Shown here: positions 17,812 to 26,097 of the stretch, in pieces | Layout: every line of letters starts with the position of its first letter | Numbering within the stretch: the stretch's first letter is position 1 | Source: Flavobacteriales bacterium | Lineage (GTDB): Bacteria; Bacteroidota; Bacteroidia; CAIKAF01 | Reading direction: 5' to 3' | Assembly (NCBI GenBank): GCA_025451235.1 | Contig: JANWKT010000036.1 | Location: forward strand, 1-64,000 | DNA: 64,000 nt | Made by a program: the position numbers and the translations under genes | Notes under the pieces: model-generated | Database searches by the model: none | Seen by the model: only the letters and a program-made list of their open reading frames with translations | What the model was told of the DNA's origin: nothing

Positions 17812-18416
17812 AATATATAACAACCCTTATTATTCCAGTTGCATTGTTCATCGCTTGCGGAACAACCAGCAAGAATGTAATGATCAACGGAGAGCCCCCA
17901 AAAGAAGATCTTCCCACTTTTATATATGATTCAAATTATATAGCGGTCAAATTCCGAAATCCCGTGGGCAATCCTCCAGGCCGTGGATATTATGATGCCA
18001 ATCCATTTATGAATAAGACGCATTTAGGAGAGGATTGGAATGGAACAGGAGGAGGGAATTCTGATTTGGGTGATACAGTATATGCCTGCGCCAATGGTTA
18101 TATCCACTTCGCCGAGGATGTGCAAGGAGGCTGGGGAAAAGTAGTGCGGATCTTGCATCAACTACCTAAAGGAGTTCGATACAAGGAAGTAGAGAGTTTA
18201 TATGCGCATTTTGATCAGGTATTTATAAAAAAGGATACCTATATAAAACTAGGAACTCCCATTGGTACCATCGGAACAGCCAATGGAATTTATCCGGCCC
18301 ATTTGCATTTCGAAATGAGACACGATATAACGATGGAGATCGGGGGTGGATATAGTTCAGATACTTCAGGTTACCTGAATCCGAAGCAATTCATTAAAAA
18401 TTTCAATGCAAGGTGA
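17808..18416 (+). CDS. M23 family peptidase lipoprotein
   Basis: 202 residues. A lipoprotein signal peptide ends in FIACG (Cys17). The M23 (LytM) zinc site is recognisable: HLGEDWN gives H-x(3)-D and HLHFE the H-x-H. A Gly-rich segment (DVQGGWGKVVRILHQ) and YAHFDQV fit the fold's core strands. Members cut peptidoglycan cross-links or act as divisome activators; with all metal ligands present this one is likely active, at the periplasmic face. Start overlaps the ABC exporter stop (ATGA). Confidence 0.85.
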   Translation: MKYITTLIIPVALFIACGTTSKNVMINGEPPKEDLPTFIYDSNYIAVKFRNPVGNPPGRGYYDANPFMNKTHLGEDWNGTGGGNSDLGDTVYACANGYIHFAEDVQGGWGKVVRILHQLPKGVRYKEVESLYAHFDQVFIKKDTYIKLGTPIGTIGTANGIYPAHLHFEMRHDITMEIGGGYSSDTSGYLNPKQFIKNFNAR

Positions 18417-18420
18417 TCTC

Positions 18421-19113
18421 CTATTGCTTAATAAACCTCATGCTCACCGTTGATCCGTTTTTATAAGAGATTAAAGCCGTATAATTACCCGTTTTTAGCT
18501 GATCAATATTGACCCATCCATTTGAAAATCTATTCGGATAAATATCATCGACCGTTTCACCTTTCATTCCTATCATTTTAATATGGCTGATCAATTCAAT
18601 TTCTTCCTGCCTGAGGTATAGATATTGTAAAGCCGGGCACGGGAAGAGAATATTGGATTTTGTTTCAGTGATGGGTGGTTCCAAACCTATGAAACCTATA
18701 CAGTTTGCTTGAATGACGATACTATCGGTGTCAGCAACAGCAACATTCATGGCAGGCCAGATAATGATATAATTCATAGGTCCGGTTCTGATTTCGTTCG
18801 GCTGAATATCAATAGGAATGGTATCAAGGAACAGATCTGTGACCAATTCATTTACCGTATCCTGCAAAAATACACGTGGTGGTGCGAATACAGATTGCAT
18901 GGAGTCGGTCAGGTAATAATAAAATATATCACCGGTCAATGAATCAGGATTACCAGTAACCCTTACACGAACCTGGAAATTGGTAATACCACCAATTTCC
19001 ATTGAGTCGACCTGTGCTGCGAAGTCAATGGAAAGCACAGTTGTAAGCTGAGCATTTACCTTAGCAGTCATTAGGCCAAGGGCGCAAACAACTATCAACA
19101 AAATTTTCTTCAT
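18421..19113 (-). CDS. Secreted protein with T9SS-type C-terminus
   Basis: 230 residues from the ATG at 19113, which opens a signal peptide (MKKILLIVVCALGLMTAKVNAQ). The body is beta-rich with repeated DSLTGDIFYYYLTDSM-like stretches and no recognised enzyme motif. The end (KGETVDDIYPNRFSNGWVNI, then GNYTALISYKNG) resembles a shortened T9SS sorting domain, though the usual YPNP box is missing. Function unknown. Its stop lies 4 bases from that of the convergent M23 gene. Confidence 0.7.
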   Translation of the reverse strand: MKKILLIVVCALGLMTAKVNAQLTTVLSIDFAAQVDSMEIGGITNFQVRVRVTGNPDSLTGDIFYYYLTDSMQSVFAPPRVFLQDTVNELVTDLFLDTIPIDIQPNEIRTGPMNYIIIWPAMNVAVADTDSIVIQANCIGFIGLEPPITETKSNILFPCPALQYLYLRQEEIELISHIKMIGMKGETVDDIYPNRFSNGWVNIDQLKTGNYTALISYKNGSTVSMRFIKQ

Positions 19114-19135
19114 CATATGAACGTTTTTAAAAATG

Positions 19136-19169
19136 CAAAAAACGAAGAACCACAATTGTGGTTCTTCGT
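19136..19169 (-). terminator. Strong intrinsic terminator, 28-bp perfect palindrome
   Basis: A perfect 28-bp palindrome (19142-19169; half-site ACGAAGAACCACAA) is followed on the minus strand by six T (complement of 19136-19141). It terminates the T9SS gene at 19188-20981 just before the next gene in the same direction. Confidence 0.85.
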
Positions 19170-19187
19170 AAAATTAGCAAAATGATT

Positions 19188-20981
19188 TTAATGCTGAACA
19201 CATATTTTCTTGGTTATACTATTTTCTCCAGCATCCACTTGCAGCAAATACAATCCATTTGGAATATGTTTCACCGATATCGGATACATATTAGCCGCAT
19301 TGTTCAAAACCTCAACTACTTTTCCGTTCAGATCAAAGATCTTTACCGCGGTGATGGTTTCCAATTCAATTCCATTCATAAAAATAAAGTGATCCGCAGG
19401 TGAAGGATAGATCACCATCGATCCAAGAGGGGATTCATCAATTCCAGATGGATTCATTACGTTGATATTTGAAGTAGTATTTGTAACCACCGCTGCATTT
19501 TGATCGAAGAAGATATGAGCTGTATTTTCTATTTCAGAATTTAAGGCCAATCCAGGGTTTTCATCGATGGAATACATAATATAGCCTTGACTCAATTGAT
19601 CGTCTACGCTCTGAGGAACCAGGTAGATATTAGGGAAACTGAATATAACTTCACGGGTACTTGGGTTAATACTATAGCTTCCAGCATGGCTTTGCGATAC
19701 CACTCTGAACGAGGAAAGGTTTAATAAAGTGCTAATAGTATCCTTGATGCTAATATGATAAGCATCATCATTTCCCATGTTTTGGAAGCGGATTGTATAA
19801 ACAATTTCATCCTGGGTATTTACATCAATTAGATGAGGAACGTTGGTAGATTTATCATTAGGATCCCATGAATTCCTTACTTCAGAATTGAAAGTATAGG
19901 TGTTGTTGATTGGATTAACATCAGTGGCGGAAGTTGAAGTTACGTCCGCCTGAAATGCCAAGGGCGTTAAAGCAGGAGTGCCTCCAGGAACCGTAAAATA
20001 TACCCTGAAATTAAATTGACCAAATGGAACACTAACACCTGTCCATGAAATATTTCCCGGAGTAATAACTCCTCCTGGTAAAGTGGAAGAGAAAACGGTT
20101 AACATCGGATCAAAATCGAGAGAAATATCGGTGGTAGCTGGGCTGCCATTGCAGGAAGCATTGGTAATGGATATAGCAGCATAACCATCACTTAAACCTG
20201 CTCTGAATCCCCATCCTGTTCCCCATATAGCGGCATCATAATAGGTGGAGACACCACAGTCAAGTAAGAACTGATATTGCTGTGGTAAGGATCCCAGACC
20301 TGATACACTGTAATTGCCGGAAATAGGAGCGATCGTTGTCATGCCCGTCGAAGATAACCAGGATGGATCTACTTCCAACGTATAAGATGGCTGGTTTACA
20401 TCTACATTCGACATCACACCATAACCAAATGCATCTGTGGTGCTGAAGTAATTAACCATTCCTGAAGTAAGATTTAAATCAACTCCAGGCATGGGCAAAT
20501 CCTGCCAGTCGAACACTCCATCACCATCATCCAAATAAGCCGTTGTCATCACCGTTCCGCATAAATTGCTCATATTAAATTGAAAAGTATCAGCGCTTGA
20601 AAAACCATAATTATCCATGCTGGTAACAATAACGGTATAACTTCCAACCGTAGAATAATTATGTCCAACGTAAAAAGGACTAACGTACCCATTGCTTCCT
20701 CCTGATTGGATAGGAATATTAAGATAAGGACTGGTATTACCATCTCCCCAATCAACATTCACATCCAGGTTATCTCCGGGAAGATATATACCGTTATTAT
20801 TCCATGAGATACTTCCATCAATGGTTTCACTCAGGCAGATGTTGGCCCCTGGAATACTGTCTTCATTGAAATATGCAAACAGCCCAATAAATTGTGCATG
20901 GGATTGTTTGCTAATAGCCATAGAAGCCAATAGTAGAATAAACATTGCGCCGGTTGTAATTTTTGTTTTCATTGTTTTCAT
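19188..20981 (-). CDS. Secreted multidomain T9SS protein (PKD-like and conserved repeat domains)
   Basis: 597 residues from the ATG at 20981 (signal peptide MKTMKTKITTGAMFILLLAS...SHAQ). The upstream in-frame ATG at 21050 lies beyond a -7 promoter box at 21012-21005, so the shorter start is preferred. An Ig/PKD-like N-terminal region (VDWGDGNTSPYLNIP, YSTVGSYTVIVTS) is followed by a DSDGDGVFDWQDLPMPGV-like calcium-type segment, then a SWDPNDKST...VYTIRFQNMGNDDA domain and a type A T9SS sorting domain (MVIYPSPADHFIF ... NGLYLLQVDAG). Probably a surface or released adhesin-like protein. Confidence 0.88.
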   Translation of the reverse strand: MKTMKTKITTGAMFILLLASMAISKQSHAQFIGLFAYFNEDSIPGANICLSETIDGSISWNNNGIYLPGDNLDVNVDWGDGNTSPYLNIPIQSGGSNGYVSPFYVGHNYSTVGSYTVIVTSMDNYGFSSADTFQFNMSNLCGTVMTTAYLDDGDGVFDWQDLPMPGVDLNLTSGMVNYFSTTDAFGYGVMSNVDVNQPSYTLEVDPSWLSSTGMTTIAPISGNYSVSGLGSLPQQYQFLLDCGVSTYYDAAIWGTGWGFRAGLSDGYAAISITNASCNGSPATTDISLDFDPMLTVFSSTLPGGVITPGNISWTGVSVPFGQFNFRVYFTVPGGTPALTPLAFQADVTSTSATDVNPINNTYTFNSEVRNSWDPNDKSTNVPHLIDVNTQDEIVYTIRFQNMGNDDAYHISIKDTISTLLNLSSFRVVSQSHAGSYSINPSTREVIFSFPNIYLVPQSVDDQLSQGYIMYSIDENPGLALNSEIENTAHIFFDQNAAVVTNTTSNINVMNPSGIDESPLGSMVIYPSPADHFIFMNGIELETITAVKIFDLNGKVVEVLNNAANMYPISVKHIPNGLYLLQVDAGENSITKKICVQH

Positions 20982-21004
20982 ACTCTTTTGATTAATTAAT
21001 GACT

Positions 21005-21012
21005 CAAAATTA
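21005..21012 (-). promoter_or_regulatory. -7 element for the T9SS gene 19188-20981
   Basis: Minus-strand TAATTTTG fits TAnnTTTG and lies 23 nt before the ATG at 20981; a TTTT run about 19 nt upstream may act as the -33 element. Confidence 0.45.
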
Positions 21013-21049
21013 CTTTGCCAACAGCCCATATAAAACACGATTTTGATCA

Positions 21050-21082
21050 TTTCTTACCATATCAAAAAAATGTTTATATTTG
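21050..21082 (+). promoter_or_regulatory. Promoter for the cytoplasmic helical-repeat gene
   Basis: TATATTTG at 21075-21082 matches the -7 consensus, with TTTC (21050-21053) 21 nt upstream as a near-consensus -33 element. The ATG at 21128 is 45 nt downstream. Confidence 0.5.
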
Positions 21083-21127
21083 TATATGACTGTTTATATG
21101 TACTTTATAAAATTTTAATCTTACATC

Positions 21128-22582
21128 ATGAACACCTTGTTTGAGCTCGTCAATAGCCTGGATAGCAAAACTTTGGGCCATGTTCAGCGCAGAATAGGAG
21201 AGCCGGATTCAAAAATGGCCATCCTCCTAAAAATGTATAGGAGCAGCCAGTCAAAGGGCATACCTGATGATGAGAAGATCGCTTCCCGGTTATATCCAGG
21301 CGAAAAAGGAGCGTTGAACGCATTGTACAGGTTAAAGTCCCGGCTAACTCACTTCATCGATCAATTATTGATTGATGTACATTCAGCAGAAGGTGAGGAT
21401 TTTTTTATCGCCGAGCGACATCTCATGCTCTTCCATATCTTTAAAAGAAAAGAATTGTTTAACCTGGCCAACCATCATTTAAAAAAAGCGGAAAAAGCAG
21501 CGGTGGCCAAGGAGCAATATTCATTATTAGATATTATCTACAACGAATTCATCATCTTCAGCAGAGATTTTTTACCCATTGATCCGGAAGATTATTTACA
21601 AAAACGAAGAGCAAATGAAGAAATGCTTCATCACATCAAAACGATTGATGAAATTCTGGCGACCATTTCTTATCGATTAAGGATCACACAAAACATGTCG
21701 GTGAAGCTGAACATTACCGAAGAAATTGAAAATGCCCTCGGGAAATTTGCTGGTGATGAAGCTATTTTTAAATCGGTTCAATTTAAAATTAAATTCTATA
21801 AAACCATTAGCCAGATCCTTGTTCAACAAAAAAAATATGAAGAACTGGAAAAGTACCTCCAAATTACTTTCGAAGATTTTTCGAATACCGGCATATTTAA
21901 TAAGCAAACCCACGACATAAAAGTGGAACAATTGGTGTACTGGGGAAACGCATTGCTGATGCAACGTAAGTACGATAAGGCGATTGAAAAAAGTAAAATG
22001 CTGGAGGCAGCGTTAACGGAAAACCAGGGTGTTTTATTTGATAAGTACATTTACTTTGTTTACCAGTTGCAGATCAATTCATATGCCGTGATCGATCTGG
22101 ATAGATCGGTGGAGCTTTTACAGGAGGTGGTGACGTCCAAAAAACTGATCTCGGACGCTTATTGGTTATTGATCAATTATGCGAACCTTGCTTTTAGCTA
22201 TTTTGTACAGAAAAAATTTAAACAGGTGATCAAAACCATACAAACCATTTACCGAAGCGATTTTTTTGAGAATACGGATATTCACATGAAAGCACAGTTA
22301 GCCATATTAGAAATGCTTACCTGGTACGAATTGGATCAACCGGATAATTTTGATTACCGGTTCAAGCAAATTGAAAAGTCCTTTAAATCGGAATGGAAAG
22401 GCTATGAAGGAATAGATAGGGATCTGCTCACCATGGCCCAGTTAATGCTAAATACACCTGGTTATAAACACAATGCTCAGCTAAAAGCAATGGCGGATGA
22501 ATACTTGAACGCCAATGCCAACAATGAGAACAGGATATTCAATTATGATGATTGGATCATAGAAAAAACAGGAAGAAGATAG
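21128..22582 (+). CDS. Hypothetical cytoplasmic alpha-helical repeat protein
   Basis: 484 residues with no signal peptide or membrane segment. The whole sequence is strongly helical and patterned like divergent tetratricopeptide repeats (for example LVYWGNALLMQRKYDKAIEKSK and YANLAFSYFVQKKFKQVIKTIQ, each a classic A/B helix pair). I recognise no family. It stands between two divergent or convergent T9SS genes with its own promoter and terminator. Such proteins usually mediate protein-protein contacts; no partner is indicated by the context. Confidence 0.8.
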   Translation: MNTLFELVNSLDSKTLGHVQRRIGEPDSKMAILLKMYRSSQSKGIPDDEKIASRLYPGEKGALNALYRLKSRLTHFIDQLLIDVHSAEGEDFFIAERHLMLFHIFKRKELFNLANHHLKKAEKAAVAKEQYSLLDIIYNEFIIFSRDFLPIDPEDYLQKRRANEEMLHHIKTIDEILATISYRLRITQNMSVKLNITEEIENALGKFAGDEAIFKSVQFKIKFYKTISQILVQQKKYEELEKYLQITFEDFSNTGIFNKQTHDIKVEQLVYWGNALLMQRKYDKAIEKSKMLEAALTENQGVLFDKYIYFVYQLQINSYAVIDLDRSVELLQEVVTSKKLISDAYWLLINYANLAFSYFVQKKFKQVIKTIQTIYRSDFFENTDIHMKAQLAILEMLTWYELDQPDNFDYRFKQIEKSFKSEWKGYEGIDRDLLTMAQLMLNTPGYKHNAQLKAMADEYLNANANNENRIFNYDDWIIEKTGRR

Positions 22583-22614
22583 AAAAGCTATAGATATACC
22601 CTTAGCTAAAAATA

Positions 22615-22644
22615 AAAAAGCCGGTTCAGTTGAACCGGCTTTTT
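22615..22644. terminator. Bidirectional intrinsic terminator
   Basis: AAAAAGCCGGTTCA pairs with TGAACCGGCTTTTT across a 2-nt centre, giving a GC-rich stem with A-run and T-run on either side. It serves both convergent genes ending at 22582 and 22663. Confidence 0.9.
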
Positions 22645-22662
22645 CTACAAAAAGGAAATCAA

Positions 22663-24513
22663 TTAATTTTTGATAATTTGTTTTGTTACATGCTGACCAT
22701 TGATATCAGCATTTAAAATATACATACCATTGGCTAAACCTTCAAGACTTAACACAGCATTTGTATTTACATTATTAAATACTCTAACGGTTTGTCCAAC
22801 TGAATTCACCAGACTAACTGTTACATTTTGCGCATTGGCAAAAGTTACATTGATAACATCTGTTGTTGGGTTTGGATAAACATTAAAGTTGTTAGTATTG
22901 TTGTCTTCGATACCAGAGGAAGCATCCTGAATATTGATCTTGTCAATATACATATTGTTTCCGTAAGCACTGGTACCTTTAAATCTAACAAAGAAGTTGG
23001 TAGCTGACCCATATGCTGACAAGTCTACAGTTTCAGTATGCCATTGTGCAGTTGTTGGCGTAAATGCACTGGTGGATGGAGTTAATCCATTTGCCAAGGT
23101 AGATCCAGCTTCATTAAATACGCTGGTCCAGTTAGCACCACAATCAGTTGAAACATATACTTCCAATCTATCATTTTCAGAACTGTACTGTCTGTAAGCA
23201 ACATCAAAAGTAAGCGTAGGAGTAGTTAAGGTGGTCATGTTAACCGGCTCAACAATTACGTTACTGATGGTTCCGTTAGCATAAGAATAACAGTCAAATT
23301 TCAAACTTCCACTGTTGGTGGTAACTCTTGTCCAGGTTAAGCTTGGATTTGGATTATCCAATGACCAGTTGGCATATGGGAAAGATGCACTGGTAAATGC
23401 CTGAGACAACGGAGTAGCAGTGGCAGCTCCTGTAAAAATATTGAATGATTTAGAATCCAATCCCATTTGACCGGAAGAACCAGAACCATTTACGTCAGTA
23501 ACCCAAGTTTCAATCGTATGTGATCCAGAAGTTAATCCTGTTAAGGTAGGAATAGCAATAGGAGTGGTAGCTCCAGCAGCTAAACTTCCAGCATAAGGAA
23601 CAGTTTGTGTGGTTCCTCCATCTACACTATAGTTAATGGTAGCAGCGGTAACGGTGTTACTTCCATCATTGGTAAAATCAACAGTAATTCCACTTAAAGA
23701 AGAAGAACAGTTTAAAGAAGAAGTAACGATATTATCAGTTACAGCAAAATCAGATACAGGAAGGTCCGCTTCAGCGGCCTGATGAACTTCTTTTGAAGTA
23801 TTGTTTTGAACGAAAGCTACTATTTCTAATTCCTGGTGGTCATAAATATAATCTACTAAAGGAACAGTGAAACTATAGCTTTGAGTTTCTGCCATGGCCC
23901 ATGAATTTTGGATGGTATAGCCAGAAGTACCGGTGATCATTTTTCTCATTACACTATGAAAAACCGTTTCTCCGTTTGAACCTGGAGCTGATGCAAAGGT
24001 GATGGTCTTTTCAACCAGCAATACATGCAATCTTAAGTTAGCGCCTGAAAACACGGCGGGAGTATTTAAATCTACATCAACAGTAACCGAATCTTTACCT
24101 GCTGTCAATGCTGGGGTGATAGTAATGTTAAAAGGAGAGCTTACACCCCATCTGGTGTCAATCTCTGTCTGGTCAGCATTGGCCAATGCACCAACATAGT
24201 TAGGTCCAGCCCATAGTGTGCCATCAAGCACTCCGCATGGAACACCTGATTGTCCATAATAACCGATTCTTGCATTTGGCTCGGTTGGGTTTTGAGCATT
24301 CATTGGATCAAACCCTGGGAAATACCATTGGTATTTTACAGTGATCACTTTATTGGTATTTCCTGCCATTAATGTATTATAGGCTGGGTTTTGTGAAGCA
24401 CAAGGACCGCAGCTGGCGTTCGAAAATGCTTCAGCCAAACACGTTCTTTGCACCTGCGCTTGAGCCGCTAGCCCAACTACAAGGAAACTCGTAAGTAAAA
24501 GTATACGTTTCAT
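22663..24513 (-). CDS. Omp28-related thioredoxin-fold secreted protein with T9SS sorting domain
   Basis: 616 residues from MKRILLL at 24513; an ATG at 24522 would add three residues. After the signal peptide (ending AAQAQ) is an Omp28-type domain with a thioredoxin-like C-G-P-C (Cys35, Cys38) and SGVPCGVLDG. A CARDB-like middle (SSLNCSSSLSGITVDFTNDGSNT), a MAM-like carbohydrate/adhesion module (FDVAYRQYSSENDRLEVYVS) and a type A T9SS domain (FNVYPNPTTDVINV ... GMYILNADING) follow. Exported; possibly a surface thiol-disulfide protein, but redox activity is untested. 21 nt separate it from the upstream T9SS gene, suggesting an operon. Confidence 0.87.
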   Translation of the reverse strand: MKRILLLTSFLVVGLAAQAQVQRTCLAEAFSNASCGPCASQNPAYNTLMAGNTNKVITVKYQWYFPGFDPMNAQNPTEPNARIGYYGQSGVPCGVLDGTLWAGPNYVGALANADQTEIDTRWGVSSPFNITITPALTAGKDSVTVDVDLNTPAVFSGANLRLHVLLVEKTITFASAPGSNGETVFHSVMRKMITGTSGYTIQNSWAMAETQSYSFTVPLVDYIYDHQELEIVAFVQNNTSKEVHQAAEADLPVSDFAVTDNIVTSSLNCSSSLSGITVDFTNDGSNTVTAATINYSVDGGTTQTVPYAGSLAAGATTPIAIPTLTGLTSGSHTIETWVTDVNGSGSSGQMGLDSKSFNIFTGAATATPLSQAFTSASFPYANWSLDNPNPSLTWTRVTTNSGSLKFDCYSYANGTISNVIVEPVNMTTLTTPTLTFDVAYRQYSSENDRLEVYVSTDCGANWTSVFNEAGSTLANGLTPSTSAFTPTTAQWHTETVDLSAYGSATNFFVRFKGTSAYGNNMYIDKINIQDASSGIEDNNTNNFNVYPNPTTDVINVTFANAQNVTVSLVNSVGQTVRVFNNVNTNAVLSLEGLANGMYILNADINGQHVTKQIIKN

Positions 24514-24534
24514 AGATGTCATTTTAGTTTATAT

Positions 24535-25305
24535 TTATTTTTTGATTATGAATTTGCGTGTTGATACTGGTTTATTATTGACATGGAATGTATAGAAATA
24601 AATTCCTGAATTCAATCCTTCAAGACCAACTATAGACTTGGTAGAATTACTATTGATGTTAAGGGTTTTAACCACCTTTCCAGTAAGGTCAGAAATAACG
24701 ATCACGCCGTTATCCCCAGCCGTATTATATTCGAAGGTAATATGTTCGCTGGCAGGATTAGGATATGCAGCCGTTAAACTAGCTTCCTCTTCATCAATAC
24801 CAACAAAGCAGTCTTCAATAGCTAAACAACTACCTGCATTGAATTTAATATATACTTCGCTGAAATTCGATTGATTGGCATCATCATAGAAACGATACCG
24901 GATCACACTTGCACCCGCTTGGCCCAGTGGTTTGTAATCACCATAAAAATAATTCACGGTATCTCCGGAGGTGATAGGCATAGGGCCTGATATATCTACT
25001 GTAGAACTCCAGCATATATCCCAGCAAAAATAATTATCACTACCTGGTACCAAACATTCTTCATATCTTCTTACCACTGTATTAATGGTCGCACCAGTTT
25101 CATTCACCACATACAATTTACCCTGGATGATAATGGTTGTATCCGAAAAATCATCACAGTATACAACTGTATCTCCAGTTACATCAATACCGGGAGCGGT
25201 TACCAAACCTGGGGCACCACCGGGAGGGGTTAAAATGGTAAAGGTCTGACTGAAAGCGGCAGCACTGATAAAACTCATGATAGCGAACAGGTAGAATTTC
25301 TTCAT
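24535..25305 (-). CDS. Secreted T9SS protein of unknown function
   Basis: 256 residues from the ATG at 25305, which opens a signal peptide (MKKFYLFAIMSFISAAAFSQ); a good promoter 21 nt upstream supports it over the ATG at 25329. The central ~150 residues are beta-rich with paired cysteines (CFWDICW-like around YFCWDICW, AGSCLAIEDC) and no recognised catalytic motif. The C-terminus is a type A T9SS domain (AAYPNPASEHITFEY ... SGIYFYTFHVNNK). It is first in a likely two-gene operon with the Omp28/T9SS gene. Confidence 0.82.
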   Translation of the reverse strand: MKKFYLFAIMSFISAAAFSQTFTILTPPGGAPGLVTAPGIDVTGDTVVYCDDFSDTTIIIQGKLYVVNETGATINTVVRRYEECLVPGSDNYFCWDICWSSTVDISGPMPITSGDTVNYFYGDYKPLGQAGASVIRYRFYDDANQSNFSEVYIKFNAGSCLAIEDCFVGIDEEEASLTAAYPNPASEHITFEYNTAGDNGVIVISDLTGKVVKTLNINSNSTKSIVGLEGLNSGIYFYTFHVNNKPVSTRKFIIKK

Positions 25306-25326
25306 TTTCTTTATAGTTAATTTAAA

Positions 25327-25357
25327 CAAATATAACCTTTGGAATCATTAAATACAA
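25327..25357 (-). promoter_or_regulatory. Promoter for the T9SS/Omp28 gene pair
   Basis: Minus-strand TTG (25357-25355), 20-nt spacer and TATATTTG (25334-25327) match the Bacteroidota -33/-7 consensus; the -7 box ends 21 nt before the ATG at 25305. Confidence 0.6.
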
Positions 25358-25559
25358 GCATGTAAAATGCTCATCCGGTAACAAATCTAAGCTATTATCG
25401 GCAGTATAACCAAGGGGTTTTCGTATTTAAGCATCAGTTTTACCCAAAAATACAAGAATTGGCACACCTTATGCTATGGTATAATCAAAAGGTTAGTGCA
25501 ACTTTGTAGTACGCATTAACAAAACAATTATTAACATTGTCAGGTAAAATTTAAGGATT

Positions 25560-26066
25560 ATGAAACAAATATGCGTTTTGGTTGGGACATTCATTACATT
25601 TTTAGGCGTAAACTTTTCCCAGAACAACATTCCGGCGGTAACTATTCAGGATATTAAGGGTGGATCATTCAATACTGCTGAGTTGCAGAATAATGGCAAA
25701 CCCATTATCATTAGTTTCTGGGCAACATGGTGTAAACCCTGCGTAGCCGAACTTACTGCAATTGCCGAAAATTATGCGGATTGGCAAAAGGAAACCGGTG
25801 TAAAGGTAGTGGCCATCTCTATTGATGATGCCAGAAATGTTGCCAAAGTGGAACCATTTGTGAACGGTAAAGCCTGGGAATACGAAGTATATTGTGATCC
25901 AAATGGTGATTTTAAAAGAGCCATGAGTGTAAATACAGTCCCCCATACCTTCTTGTTGGATGGTAAAGGAAATATTGTTTGGCAACATAATTCATATAAT
26001 CCAGGTGATGAAGATGAGTTACTGGAATTGGTGAAAAAAGTAAGCAAAGGAGAAAAAATAGAATAA
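25560..26066 (+). CDS. TlpA-like thioredoxin-fold disulfide reductase
   Basis: 168 residues. A signal peptide (MKQICVLVGTFITFLGVNFSQ) is followed by a thioredoxin fold of TlpA/ResA type with FWATWCKPCVAEL, active-site C58-K-P-C61, and the conserved cis-Pro loop (NTVPHTFLLDGKGNIVW). It is probably a periplasmic thiol-disulfide oxidoreductase. It is followed by a DUF6029 outer-membrane protein (31 nt gap) and an Omp28-related lipoprotein, an arrangement pointing to one envelope operon. Confidence 0.9.
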   Translation: MKQICVLVGTFITFLGVNFSQNNIPAVTIQDIKGGSFNTAELQNNGKPIIISFWATWCKPCVAELTAIAENYADWQKETGVKVVAISIDDARNVAKVEPFVNGKAWEYEVYCDPNGDFKRAMSVNTVPHTFLLDGKGNIVWQHNSYNPGDEDELLELVKKVSKGEKIE

Positions 26067-26097
26067 ATAGTATTGAGAAAAAGAACTGCAGAGTGTT

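Noticed and set aside
25499-25506. Possible -7 box CAACTTTG upstream of the TlpA-like gene
   Set aside because: The first position deviates from TAnnTTTG and there is no TTTG at the right distance.
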